Assembly (NCBI GenBank): GCA_963831155.1
Contig: CAWHOY010000005.1
Span: forward strand, 992,001 to 1,056,000
DNA: 64,000 nt
Direction of reading: 5' to 3'
Source: CAVRXQ01 sp963831155
GTDB lineage: Bacteria; Actinomycetota; Acidimicrobiia; Acidimicrobiales; Bog-793
Shown here in pieces: positions 24,960 to 32,495 of the stretch. Under the pieces are notes generated by a model. It was not told the origin of the DNA. It worked only from the letters and a program-made list of their open reading frames with translations, and ran no database searches. The translations under genes and the position numbers were made by a program. Positions within the stretch are counted from its first letter, which is position 1; each line of letters starts with the position of its first letter.

Positions 24960-25006
24960 GGTTACACCGGGGTTACGCCATTGGTGGCCCGACGGTAGGC
25001 GTTACC
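24960..25006 (+). promoter_or_regulatory. GTTAC direct repeats in the divergent promoter region (putative response-regulator sites)
   Basis: GGTTAC occurs at 24960 and 24971, exactly 11 bases apart, and GTTAC again at 25001. OmpR-family regulators bind direct repeats with about one helical turn of spacing. The boxes lie between the exporter operon and the response regulator gene, so they may serve both. This is inference; no footprint data can be read from sequence. Confidence 0.45.
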
Positions 25007-25077
25007 GTCCCGCAACCGACCAGGGCACAAAGTCTCATTGACGGGACGTCCGTCAGGAGCGAGAACGAGGGACGAAC

Positions 25078-25731
25078 GTGCGGGTATTGGTCGTCGAGGA
25101 CGACGAGGAGTTGGCGGAAAATATTGCACTCGGCTTGCGCCGTGCAGATATGGCGACGGACGTCAACTACGACGGCCGTTCCGCCCTCGAACGTGCTCTC
25201 GTCAACTCCTACGACGTGATTGTGCTCGACCGCGACCTCCCAGTGATGCGCGGCGATCGCGTCTGCGAGGAGCTCCGGTCAAATGCCGTCCGGGCGCGCG
25301 TTCTCATGCTCACCGCCTCGGGGTCAATCGATGACCGCGTAGAAGGTCTCGGCCTCGGCGCCGACGACTATCTGCCGAAGCCGTTCGCGTTCTCCGAGCT
25401 CGTTGCCCGCATCAGAGCGCTCGCCCGCCGGGCCCAGCCAGCGGTTGGACCGCTGCTCGCTCACGAAGACCTCGTCGTCGATTCTGCGAAGCACGTCGTC
25501 TCGCGAAACGGCCGCTCACTCGAGCTCGGTCCGAAGGAGTTCGCCGTCTTGCAGCTGCTCCTCGAAGCGAACGGTCGAGTGGTCTCTGCGGAGGAGCTGC
25601 TCGAGCGGGTATGGGACGACGCAACCGATCCCTTCACCTCTTCGGTGAAGGTCACGATCAGTCGCTTGCGAGCCAAGCTCGGAGAACCACCGCTCATCGA
25701 GACGGTCTCGAGAACGGGATACAAGATCTAG
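25078..25731 (+). CDS. OmpR-family two-component response regulator
   Basis: 217 residues. The receiver domain has the acidic pair (EDDEE at 7-11), the phosphorylation Asp51 in VIVLDRDLP, Thr79 in MLTASG and Lys in LPKPFA. The C-terminal winged helix includes LELGPKEFAVLQLLLEANGR and the recognition region VKVTISRLRAKLG. Start is GTG. The kinase gene begins eight bases after the stop. The divergent position relative to the MacAB-like operon suggests it controls that operon. Confidence 0.94.
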   Translation: MRVLVVEDDEELAENIALGLRRADMATDVNYDGRSALERALVNSYDVIVLDRDLPVMRGDRVCEELRSNAVRARVLMLTASGSIDDRVEGLGLGADDYLPKPFAFSELVARIRALARRAQPAVGPLLAHEDLVVDSAKHVVSRNGRSLELGPKEFAVLQLLLEANGRVVSAEELLERVWDDATDPFTSSVKVTISRLRAKLGEPPLIETVSRTGYKI

Positions 25732-25739
25732 GTCGATCG

Positions 25740-27125
25740 ATGACTCTGCTCACAGATTCCGCCCCTGTCGAAGTTCGCCGCGGTTGGCACGACCGCGTGC
25801 CGAGGCCAAAGACGAGCGTTCGCTTCCGCCTCACCGCCCTGTACGGGAGCCTGTTTGTCCTCGCCGGCGCAGGCCTTGTGGCGGTGACGAACGTCTTGGT
25901 CCGCGCCTTCGCGCCCTCGCAAGCACAGGTCAACGTCCCGGTCATCTCCGCCTTATTGGAAGGGGCGCAGCCGGCGCGCAACGCTTTCACCCAGGTCGCG
26001 TCCCAAGGGGCTTCACGGAACGTGGTAGCAGGGAGAGGTCAGGTGAAGGTTCCGGCGGCGTCGCTCGCCTACCTGAGGGCGCACCCTCCAATCAATCCCA
26101 AGGCGTTCAGAGGCGACGCAGTCCACTTCGTCATCTCGGGCGCGCTCGTCCAGCAAAACTCCGATCAGAACAGCCTTTTGTTGTGGTCGATCGTGGCGTT
26201 CGCCGTCTTGGCGGTCGTCTCCGTCGTGCTTGCCTGGTGGCTCGCCGGACGCGCGTTGCGGCCGCTGCGCCAGATGGCCGCCGCCACGAACACGATCTCA
26301 GCGACGAACCTTCACGAGCGTCTCGATCTCGCCGGGCCAGACGACGAGCTCAAGCGTCTCGCCGAAACGTTCAATGGGCTGCTCGGGCGGCTGGAGGTCG
26401 CATTCGACGCACAGCGACGTTTCGTCGCGAACGCGTCCCACGAACTTCGGACTCCGCTTGCCCGGCAACGCGCGGTAGCCGAGGTCGCGTTGTCAGATCC
26501 CAATGCGACCGTCGACTCCCTTCGCTCGAGCTACGAGCGCGTGATCGCGGCGGGAGAAGAGGAAGAACGTCTGATCGCGGCGTTGCTTTTGCTGGCCCGC
26601 AGTGACCGCGGGATCGAGCACAAGTCGCCCGTCGATCTCGATGAGATCCTGCGCAGGACCGTCGCATCACTGAGTAGCGCGCGCCAGGAAAAGGACATTG
26701 CAGTGCAGACGTCCCTTGATGCCTCCCTGATCATGGGCGACCCCGAGCTGGTCGAGCGACTCGTCGTCAATCTCGTCGACAACGCCATCGCGCACAACCT
26801 GAACCACGGATTCGTGAAAATCAGCACGACAACCGACGCGCACGCGACGCGCCTCGTGATCGAGAACGCCGGCCATCTCATCGATCCGGATGGTGTTGAG
26901 CGGCTCGTGCAGCCGTTCGAGCGGGCGGAGGGCGCCCGGATGAATCACAACGGCCGGCTCGGGCTCGGCCTGTCGATCGTCGACGCCATCGCACGAGCTC
27001 ACGGCGCCTCGGTCTCCCTTATCGCCCGCGACGAAGGAGGACTGATCGTCACCGTCGAGTTCCCAAGAGGTGCATCCGAGCTCGAACCCGATGCCGCGCC
27101 CGGCCGGCATATCGCTACCCAGTAA
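25740..27125 (+). CDS. Two-component sensor histidine kinase
   Basis: 461 residues from ATG 25740. Two membrane helices (about 30-55 and 145-168) enclose an extracytoplasmic sensor of about 90 residues. A HAMP domain follows (GRALRPLRQMAAATNTIS), then the HisKA motif NASHELRTPLARQ with the phospho-His near residue 234, the N-box VVNLVDNAIAHN, and the G-boxes around GLGLSIVDAIARAHG. The G1-type box is weakly conserved (IENAGHLID). It is the partner of the preceding regulator, and the pair is of the PhoPQ/CutRS-like class found with exporters. Confidence 0.93.
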   Translation: MTLLTDSAPVEVRRGWHDRVPRPKTSVRFRLTALYGSLFVLAGAGLVAVTNVLVRAFAPSQAQVNVPVISALLEGAQPARNAFTQVASQGASRNVVAGRGQVKVPAASLAYLRAHPPINPKAFRGDAVHFVISGALVQQNSDQNSLLLWSIVAFAVLAVVSVVLAWWLAGRALRPLRQMAAATNTISATNLHERLDLAGPDDELKRLAETFNGLLGRLEVAFDAQRRFVANASHELRTPLARQRAVAEVALSDPNATVDSLRSSYERVIAAGEEEERLIAALLLLARSDRGIEHKSPVDLDEILRRTVASLSSARQEKDIAVQTSLDASLIMGDPELVERLVVNLVDNAIAHNLNHGFVKISTTTDAHATRLVIENAGHLIDPDGVERLVQPFERAEGARMNHNGRLGLGLSIVDAIARAHGASVSLIARDEGGLIVTVEFPRGASELEPDAAPGRHIATQ

Positions 27126-27158
27126 GCCCTCGGATGTGCAGGTGCGGGAGCGTTCGCT

Positions 27159-27800
27159 CTACGGCTTCGAAGTCGTCCCCGCTCGTGCGAGTAATCCGTC
27201 GAGGATCAAGGGGATGAGACGCTCGCTTTGATCGGCGGTGAGCGTCGGACTCATGCACATCGGGCTGATGAACTGCATGACATCGGACCCACTCACGTCG
27301 GTCCGCACGACGCCCGCGCGCTGTGCCCGCTCGATGACGAGCGTCATCGCCGCGTCGAGCCGCTGGCGCGACTGCAGCTTGAGGTCGGGGTTTTTTTCGA
27401 ACGCTTCGTGAAGTTCGTTCAAGAACGTCCGCTTCCCTAGCGCATAGCGGACAAAGGCCTCGATGAAGGTCTCCACCGCCGCCCACGGATCCAGACTTGC
27501 AACCGCAGTCTCAGCGGTCGTAACGACCTGGTCGACGTCAGTGCGGTAGACGGCCTCGACGAGGTCGATCCGCCTCGGGAAGTGTCGGTAGAGCGTTCCG
27601 ACTCCGACGCCGGCTTCGCGGGCCACGGCCTCCAACGAGGCCCCTCCGCCGTCGCGACCGAAGACCCCCCGGGCCGCGGCGACGATCCGCTCGGAATTGC
27701 GTCGAGCGTCCGCCCGCATCGGGCGGCCGTCCTCGTCGTGCTCCAGCTCCGCGTCGATGACGATCTCGACGCCGCTTTGCCGGGTCACCACGCGACTCAC
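27159..27800 (-). CDS. TetR-family transcriptional regulator
   Basis: 213 residues. The N-terminal helix-turn-helix spans about 36-83 (RIVAAARGVFGRDG, LEAVAREAGVGVGTLYRHFPRR) and is followed by an all-helical ligand domain with the SBP-like tail ADQSERLIPLILDGL. The N-terminus carries about 27 extra acidic residues, so an internal start (MRADARRNSER at residue 28) is possible. It is divergent from an MFS exporter, and two palindromic operator-like sites lie in the 102-base gap. The pair is most likely a drug-responsive repressor and its exporter. Confidence 0.92.
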   Translation of the reverse strand: MSRVVTRQSGVEIVIDAELEHDEDGRPMRADARRNSERIVAAARGVFGRDGGGASLEAVAREAGVGVGTLYRHFPRRIDLVEAVYRTDVDQVVTTAETAVASLDPWAAVETFIEAFVRYALGKRTFLNELHEAFEKNPDLKLQSRQRLDAAMTLVIERAQRAGVVRTDVSGSDVMQFISPMCMSPTLTADQSERLIPLILDGLLARAGTTSKP

Positions 27801-27822
27801 GCCTTCCGTCCAAATAGCGACT

Positions 27823-27868
27823 TGCTAACCGGAGGCACCCTCCGTATACTAACCGGAGGAAGCTTCCG
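27823..27868 (+). promoter_or_regulatory. MFS promoter with two tandem TetR operator-like palindromes
   Basis: A -35-like TTGCTA (27823-27828) and -10 TATACT (27845-27850) are 16 bases apart. CTAACCGGAGG is repeated at 27825 and 27849, 24 bases apart. Each copy opens an inverted repeat: CGGAGGCACCCTCCG (27830-27844, inside the spacer) and CGGAGGAAGCTTCCG (27854-27868, just after the -10). Binding at either would block the promoter, as expected for TetR repression. Confidence 0.7.
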
Positions 27869-27902
27869 CTTACTCAGAATACCAGCGGAAAGGTCGAAGT
27901 CA

Positions 27903-29474
27903 ATGCCCGCTCAAACTCTTAGCCTCGCACGCCCCGCACTCCCCGGTACCGGCCCGAACGAGGGATCCGGAGGGCTGCGCAGCCTGCTCGCCCGGCCTTC
28001 GGTGTTCCTCCTCGTGATCCTTGCCGCCCAGTTGATGGTGGTGCTCGACACGACGATCGTCAACGTCGCGCTTCCCCACATCCAGCGCAGCCTGGGATTT
28101 TCGAACGGCGCCCTCTCCTGGGTGCTGAACGGCTACATCCTCACCTTCGGTGGGCTCCTCCTCCTCGGCGCCCGCGCCGGTGACCTCCTCGGGCGACGCA
28201 CAACGTTTCTCACCGGCATCGCGATCTTCTCGATGAGCTCACTCGTCGGCGGGCTCGCGGTGGCGGGGTGGATGCTGCTCGCTGCCCGGGTCGTCCAGGG
28301 CATCGGTGCTGCGTTGGCCGCACCCTCGGCGCTCTCGCTGCTCACCGCCGTCTTTCCCGAAGGCGCGCAGCGGGTGCGGGCGATCGCGCTGTACACGACG
28401 GTGTCGGCAGCGGGCGGTGCCATCGGGCTGGTGTCCGGCGGACTGCTCACCGAACTCGTTTCGTGGCGGTGGGTGATGTTCGTCAACGTCCCGATCGCGG
28501 TCGTCGCGTGGTTGCTCGGGCGGGAAGTGATCCCCGAAACGGAACGCCGCCACGGTCACTTCGACCTCGCCGGCGCGTTGACGTCGACGATCGGCATGAC
28601 AGGGATCGTCCTCGGACTCGTCGAAGCGGGGACGACGAGCTGGACGAATTCGCTGGCCGTGGTTCCGCTCCTCGTCGGGGTGGCGCTCATCGGAGTATTC
28701 CTCCGCAACGAATCGAGAGCGGAGGAGCCGATCCTTCCCCTCCGGCTGCTCGCGCACCCGACGCGCTCTGCGGCGAATATCGCTCGCGGCCTCGTGTACG
28801 CCGGGATGTACGGAATGTTCTTCTACTTGTCCCAGTTCTTCCAGGACATCCAGCACTACTCGCCGCTTCGTGCCGCGGTGGCGTTCTTGCCGATGCCGAT
28901 GACGGTGTTCCTCGCGTCGCAATTGACGAGCCGCGTGCTCGTTCGACGCGTCTCGCAGCGTTCCCTGATGCTCACGGGAATCCTCCTCGCCGGACTCGGC
29001 CTACTGCTTGCGACGAGGCTGCTTTCAGCGACGACGTCCTACGCGGAAATTGTCATCGCGATCGTCCTGCTCGGCGCCGGCGCCGGTATCTCATTCGTGA
29101 GCCTCACCTCCGCCTCGTTGGCGCAGGTTGAGCCCGCCGACGCGGGGGCGGCGTCGGGCCTCATCAACGTCAGCCAGCAGATCGGTGCGGCGCTCGGCCT
29201 CTCGGTGCTCGTCAGCGCGTTCGGCGTTGTGACGCATCACGCAAACATCGGCGCTCGAGTGTCGCCGAGCGCGGCTTCGTCGTTCGACGCGCTCATCGTT
29301 CACGGACTGCACGACGTCTTCAGTCTTGGGCTCCTGTTCACGGTCGTAGCGTTCGCGGTTGTCGCGAGGTTCATCCGCCGCGATCAGCAGGCGCCGCTTC
29401 CCCTGGAAGCCGAGGTCGTCGAGATGGCAACGAGCGACGAGTGGTCCGAGGAGTGCCCGGCCGAAGCGAGCTGA
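27903..29474 (+). CDS. MFS drug exporter, DHA2 (EmrB/QacA) family, 14 helices
   Basis: 523 residues from ATG 27903, with a GGAAAGG ribosome site about ten bases upstream. The DHA2 hallmarks are present: LDTTIVNVALPHIQRSL in helix 1, WVLNGYILTFGG in helix 2, and GARAGDLLGRR motif A. The helix 5 motif C is YTTVSAAGGAIGLVSGG. It exports cationic or hydrophobic compounds using the proton gradient. Regulation by the divergent TetR protein is strongly suggested by the operator arrangement. The C-terminal 25 residues are acidic and cytosolic. Confidence 0.92.
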   Translation: MPAQTLSLARPALPGTGPNEGSGGLRSLLARPSVFLLVILAAQLMVVLDTTIVNVALPHIQRSLGFSNGALSWVLNGYILTFGGLLLLGARAGDLLGRRTTFLTGIAIFSMSSLVGGLAVAGWMLLAARVVQGIGAALAAPSALSLLTAVFPEGAQRVRAIALYTTVSAAGGAIGLVSGGLLTELVSWRWVMFVNVPIAVVAWLLGREVIPETERRHGHFDLAGALTSTIGMTGIVLGLVEAGTTSWTNSLAVVPLLVGVALIGVFLRNESRAEEPILPLRLLAHPTRSAANIARGLVYAGMYGMFFYLSQFFQDIQHYSPLRAAVAFLPMPMTVFLASQLTSRVLVRRVSQRSLMLTGILLAGLGLLLATRLLSATTSYAEIVIAIVLLGAGAGISFVSLTSASLAQVEPADAGAASGLINVSQQIGAALGLSVLVSAFGVVTHHANIGARVSPSAASSFDALIVHGLHDVFSLGLLFTVVAFAVVARFIRRDQQAPLPLEAEVVEMATSDEWSEECPAEAS

Positions 29475-29579
29475 GACCACGCGTTGCGCGCCTGCACGGG
29501 TCACACTTGCAGCCGACGCGTGTCAGGGCCGCACGCTGACCGTCGCGATCCGCGTCGTAGCGCACGCGGTTGGGGCTGT

Positions 29580-30035
29580 CTATCTCTGCGCCTCCGCGTC
29601 TTCGATCTCTGTCAACTCGTCGAGCCGGCGTTGGTGGCGCCCACCTTCGAACGCCGTGGCGAGAAACACGTCGAAGATCGCGATCGCGAGCTCCGGAGCG
29701 ACGACGCGCGCGCCAAGCGCAATCACGTTCGCGTTGTTGTGGAGGCGTGCGAAGCGAGCCGTGTACTCGTCGTGGCAGACCGCCGCCCTCGCGCCACGCA
29801 CCTTGTTCGCGGCCATCGCCTCGCCGTTGCCGCTTCCACCGATCACCACAGCGAGGTCGGCGTCTCCAGAGACGACCATGCGGGCGGCGTGCGCGCAGAT
29901 CGGCGGGTAGTCAACCGGATCGGTGCTGTAGGTCCCGATGTCGGCAACCGTCAACTCGACGGAGGGAGTCAGGTGCGCCGCGATCGCGCCTTTCAGGCCG
30001 AATCCAGCGTGGTCCGAGGCGAGTACGACGCGCAT
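29580..30035 (-). CDS. rpiB: Ribose-5-phosphate isomerase B (RpiB/LacAB family)
   Basis: 151 residues from the ATG at 30035, supported by an AAAGGAG five bases upstream. It interconverts ribose-5-phosphate and ribulose-5-phosphate. Visible are the substrate loop SDHAGFGLK (7-15), DYPPICAHAARMV, the phosphate-binding GGSGNGEAMAANKV with Ser in place of the catalytic Cys seen in E. coli RpiB, and the His pair region RLHNNANVIALGAR. Actinobacterial RpiB enzymes use Ser at this site. It is transcribed 55 bases downstream of the HAD gene. Confidence 0.92.
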   Translation of the reverse strand: MRVVLASDHAGFGLKGAIAAHLTPSVELTVADIGTYSTDPVDYPPICAHAARMVVSGDADLAVVIGGSGNGEAMAANKVRGARAAVCHDEYTARFARLHNNANVIALGARVVAPELAIAIFDVFLATAFEGGRHQRRLDELTEIEDAEAQR

Positions 30036-30090
30036 AGGTGCTCCTTTCATCGACGAAGCGGCGGATGTTTTCCTTCGCTCGGCGGTCTCT

Positions 30091-30843
30091 TTATTCGGGG
30101 GGGCCCGCCCAGTCCGAGTGCGGATCCGAAGCGGGGAATGACTCGAGTTCCTGTTCGTCCAGACGCTGCTCGCGGCGGAGGTCCAGCTCCCGTCCCAGCT
30201 CTTCGAGGAACCCGACCGTGAGATCGGCGAGCCGCTCGACCACGGCGTCGGCGCGCCGGAGCACGACTGCCGGCGGTGGGTCGTCGCGATTCGGAACGGC
30301 GACGACGGCGAGACCGGCGGCGACAGCCGACCGGATGCCGTTCGCCGAATCCTCGACGGCGACGCAGGATGCCGCCGCTTCACCGAGACGCCGGGAAGCC
30401 TCAACGTAGACGTCAGGAGACGGCTTGCCTTGCGCCACCTCTTCGGAGGACACCGACGCCCGGAACAGGTCGGTCCAGCCGGCGAGCGTGAGGACCTTGT
30501 CGATCACGACACGGTTCGAGGAGGACGCGAGCGCGAGCGGCCAGCGTCGATGCAAGCGTTGGAGCAGTTCATCCGCATCGGGGACGACTGGGAGATGCTG
30601 TGTGTAGCTAGCGAGAACTTCCCGAACTACGAGGTCGACGATGTCGTCGGTGGGGAGGTCGAGGGACAACTCGTCATGCAGGTAGGCCGCCCATTCGCGC
30701 GAGCTCATGCCCTGCATCGCCGCGGTCGCCCCTGCTTGCCAATTTCCGCCGTTGCGCTCGGCGACGACACGGCGCGCCTCGTCCCAGATCCGCTCCGAGA
30801 CCAACAGGACGCCGTCGAGGTCGAACACCACCGCCTTGATCAC
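30091..30843 (-). CDS. HAD-superfamily phosphatase (beta-phosphoglucomutase-like)
   Basis: About 250 residues from a GTG at 30843 placed just before the catalytic strand; the frame is open to an ATG at 30918. Motif I is VVFDLDGVLL (nucleophile Asp and acid/base Asp), motif II ALASSSNR, motif III Lys in GKPSPDVY, and motif IV VAVEDSANGI. The cap is helical, as in subclass IA enzymes acting on sugar phosphates. Its position next to rpiB suggests a pentose- or sugar-phosphate substrate, which is inference. The C-terminal 40 residues are Glu/Arg-rich and atypical. Confidence 0.88.
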   Translation of the reverse strand: MIKAVVFDLDGVLLVSERIWDEARRVVAERNGGNWQAGATAAMQGMSSREWAAYLHDELSLDLPTDDIVDLVVREVLASYTQHLPVVPDADELLQRLHRRWPLALASSSNRVVIDKVLTLAGWTDLFRASVSSEEVAQGKPSPDVYVEASRRLGEAAASCVAVEDSANGIRSAVAAGLAVVAVPNRDDPPPAVVLRRADAVVERLADLTVGFLEELGRELDLRREQRLDEQELESFPASDPHSDWAGPPE

Positions 30844-30991
30844 GACCGCGAGTATCCCAACACCGACGAGGAAACGCTCCCCACGAGCTCCGGCGAACCT
30901 CGGGCAGCGCGAAGTCAATTGGCGATGACACGCCTATTCCCACCGAATGGCCCGAAAAGTCGGCGGTCGGGATCTTTGAAGTGAGGAACGG

Positions 30992-31023
30992 ACCTTGCGC
31001 GTTTGTCTCTCGAGGCGCAAGGT
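30992..31023 (+). promoter_or_regulatory. Perfect inverted repeat in the hsp20 leader
   Basis: ACCTTGCGC and GCGCAAGGT are perfect nine-base arms around a 14-base loop, ending about 27 bases before the hsp20 ribosome site (GAGGAGG at 31051). It could be a heat-shock repressor operator or a leader hairpin that melts with heat. It does not match CIRCE or the HspR HAIR consensus. Confidence 0.5.
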
Positions 31024-31064
31024 GGACCTGGGGGAATCCAAAGAGGCAAAGAGGAGGTGCCGGC

Positions 31065-31523
31065 ATGGCTGACATCGTCAAGAAGGAAACCCGAAGGGTT
31101 GAATCACCCGACTTTTTCGAGCGCGTGTTCGACGACTGGGCGCGACTGATGCCTTTCCGCCGTCCGTGGGTCTTCGGTCGGGATCTGATGGGAGAAGACG
31201 TCATCCGCGTTGACGAGTTCCGCGACGGCGAGGAGTTGGTGGTTCGTGCCGAGCTTCCAGGCATCGACCCGGACAAGGACGTCGAACTCACCGTCGCTGA
31301 CGGGATGCTGCACATCCAAGCGGAACGCCGCGAAGAGGAGCACCGGGCGGGGAAGGGCTACCGGCGCCGCGAGCTGCGATACGGCTCGTTCTCGCGCAGT
31401 CTTCCGCTCGCTTCCGGCGTGAAGGAGTCGGACATCACCGCCACCTACAAGGATGGCATCTTGGAGATCCGGATTCCCGCTCCGAAGGAATCCGCGACGC
31501 GAGTGCCGATCTCAAAGAAGTAG
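31065..31523 (+). CDS. Small heat-shock protein, Hsp20/alpha-crystallin family
   Basis: 152 residues from ATG 31065, preceded by a strong GAGGAGG. An alpha-crystallin domain spans about 48-140 (IRVDEFRDGEELVVRAELPG, LHIQAERREEEH, GSFSRSLPLASGV, and the ending YKDGILEIRIP). The C-terminal oligomerisation motif is VPIS (the I-x-I/V position). It acts as an ATP-independent holdase that binds unfolding proteins. The N-terminal arm includes FDDWARLMPFRRPW, typical of actinobacterial Hsp18. The inverted repeat in the leader may mediate heat control. Confidence 0.94.
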   Translation: MADIVKKETRRVESPDFFERVFDDWARLMPFRRPWVFGRDLMGEDVIRVDEFRDGEELVVRAELPGIDPDKDVELTVADGMLHIQAERREEEHRAGKGYRRRELRYGSFSRSLPLASGVKESDITATYKDGILEIRIPAPKESATRVPISKK

Positions 31524-31544
31524 ACGGTCCGCTAGGCACGACAT

Positions 31545-31601
31545 CGGGCTCGGGCGTCGGGACGCCGCGGCGCACAGCGTCGAGCGCCCTGCCTGAGCCC
31601 G
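31545..31601. terminator. Bidirectional hairpin between convergent hsp20 and osmC
   Basis: CGGGCTC (31545-31551) pairs with GAGCCCG (31595-31601), with a further GGGCG/CGCCC inner stem. It fills the gap between two convergent genes and abuts the osmC stop. There is no U-run. Confidence 0.5.
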
Positions 31602-32027
31602 TTATGCCGCCAGCGACGCAGAGAGCGTGATTTCGGGAACGCCGGCGAGCGCTCGACTGACCGGACAGTTCGCCTTCGCGTCCCGAGCGAATTCGAGGAA
31701 CGTCGCGTCGTCGATCCCGGGCACGACTCCGACCGTCACCAAATCGATGTTTGTGATCGTCGGCGCGCCGTCCAGAGGTCTCAAGGTGACGGCGGCGTCG
31801 GTGCGGATCGAATTGGCACGATGGCCAGCCTTCGCGAGCGCGTTCGCGAGCGCCATCGAAAAACACGCCGAATGGGCTGCCGCGATCAGCTGCTCCGGGC
31901 TCGATCCGGGGCCGTCTTCGAATCGTGATTTAAACGAATACTCGCCCTTGATCGCGTCGCCCGCGCTGAACGATCCCGTTCCCGACGCGAGGTCGCCCAA
32001 CCACTGCGCACTTCCTTTTGCCGGCAT
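31602..32027 (-). CDS. osmC: OsmC-family peroxiredoxin
   Basis: 141 residues from ATG 32027 with AAAGGAG upstream. It reduces organic hydroperoxides. The two redox cysteines are visible: the first in AAAHSACFSMALAN and the second in DAKANCPVSRAL. The first-Cys neighbourhood SPEQLIAAAHSACF and opening GSAQWLGDLASGTG are typical of the OsmC subgroup rather than Ohr. It is followed upstream by a DksA-like gene in the same direction 77 bases away. Confidence 0.93.
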   Translation of the reverse strand: MPAKGSAQWLGDLASGTGSFSAGDAIKGEYSFKSRFEDGPGSSPEQLIAAAHSACFSMALANALAKAGHRANSIRTDAAVTLRPLDGAPTITNIDLVTVGVVPGIDDATFLEFARDAKANCPVSRALAGVPEITLSASLAA

Positions 32028-32104
32028 CTCGCGCTCCTTTGTGTAATCGCTTCGTGCACTTGCCAACAGCTGCTCAAGGGTCCGCCGAGAGGCTCCGGAG
32101 GAAG

Positions 32105-32446
32105 TCACTCGCCCTCGGCTGCGGCCTCGTCGACCGTGAGGTCCGCCGCGGGATCTGCTTCGAGCCGCTCGTCGGGAATGGGCAGTCCGCTGCGAACCGA
32201 GAAACCGTAGGTGCCTTCACGAAGGCGTTGTTCCACGCGTCCGATCGCCTCGAGGCGACTGCGAAGACTTTCGGCGACGGCGTCATCGGTTCCTTCAGCG
32301 GTCAACCGCTCGGCAGGGTCGAACATGTCGCCGGTCTCCCTCGACGCCTCGAGGTCTGACGCCTCGTCGGTGGACGCCTGCGCGAGGAGGCCCTCCACGC
32401 GTTCCCGTTCGGAAGCAAGTAGCGCTTTCGCCCGATCCGGTTCCAT
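32105..32446 (-). CDS. DksA/TraR-like protein lacking all zinc-finger cysteines
   Basis: 113 residues from ATG 32446, placed directly after a GGAGG. The coiled-coil N-terminal half and the block AIGRVEQRLREGTYGFSVRSGLPIPDERLEADP match DksA/TraR RNA-polymerase secondary-channel regulators. In normal members YG-x-C-x-x-C-G opens a four-Cys zinc finger. Here the positions read Ser83 and Ser86, and the second pair (after DPAAD) is Thr and Glu, so no zinc can bind. Similar Cys-less members exist in actinobacteria. Loss of zinc dependence is the likely consequence; the role is unproven. Confidence 0.85.
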   Translation of the reverse strand: MEPDRAKALLASERERVEGLLAQASTDEASDLEASRETGDMFDPAERLTAEGTDDAVAESLRSRLEAIGRVEQRLREGTYGFSVRSGLPIPDERLEADPAADLTVDEAAAEGE

Positions 32447-32495
32447 GCTCCCTCCCGTCACCAAGCCGACACCCGAGGTATTCGGGCGTGTTGTG

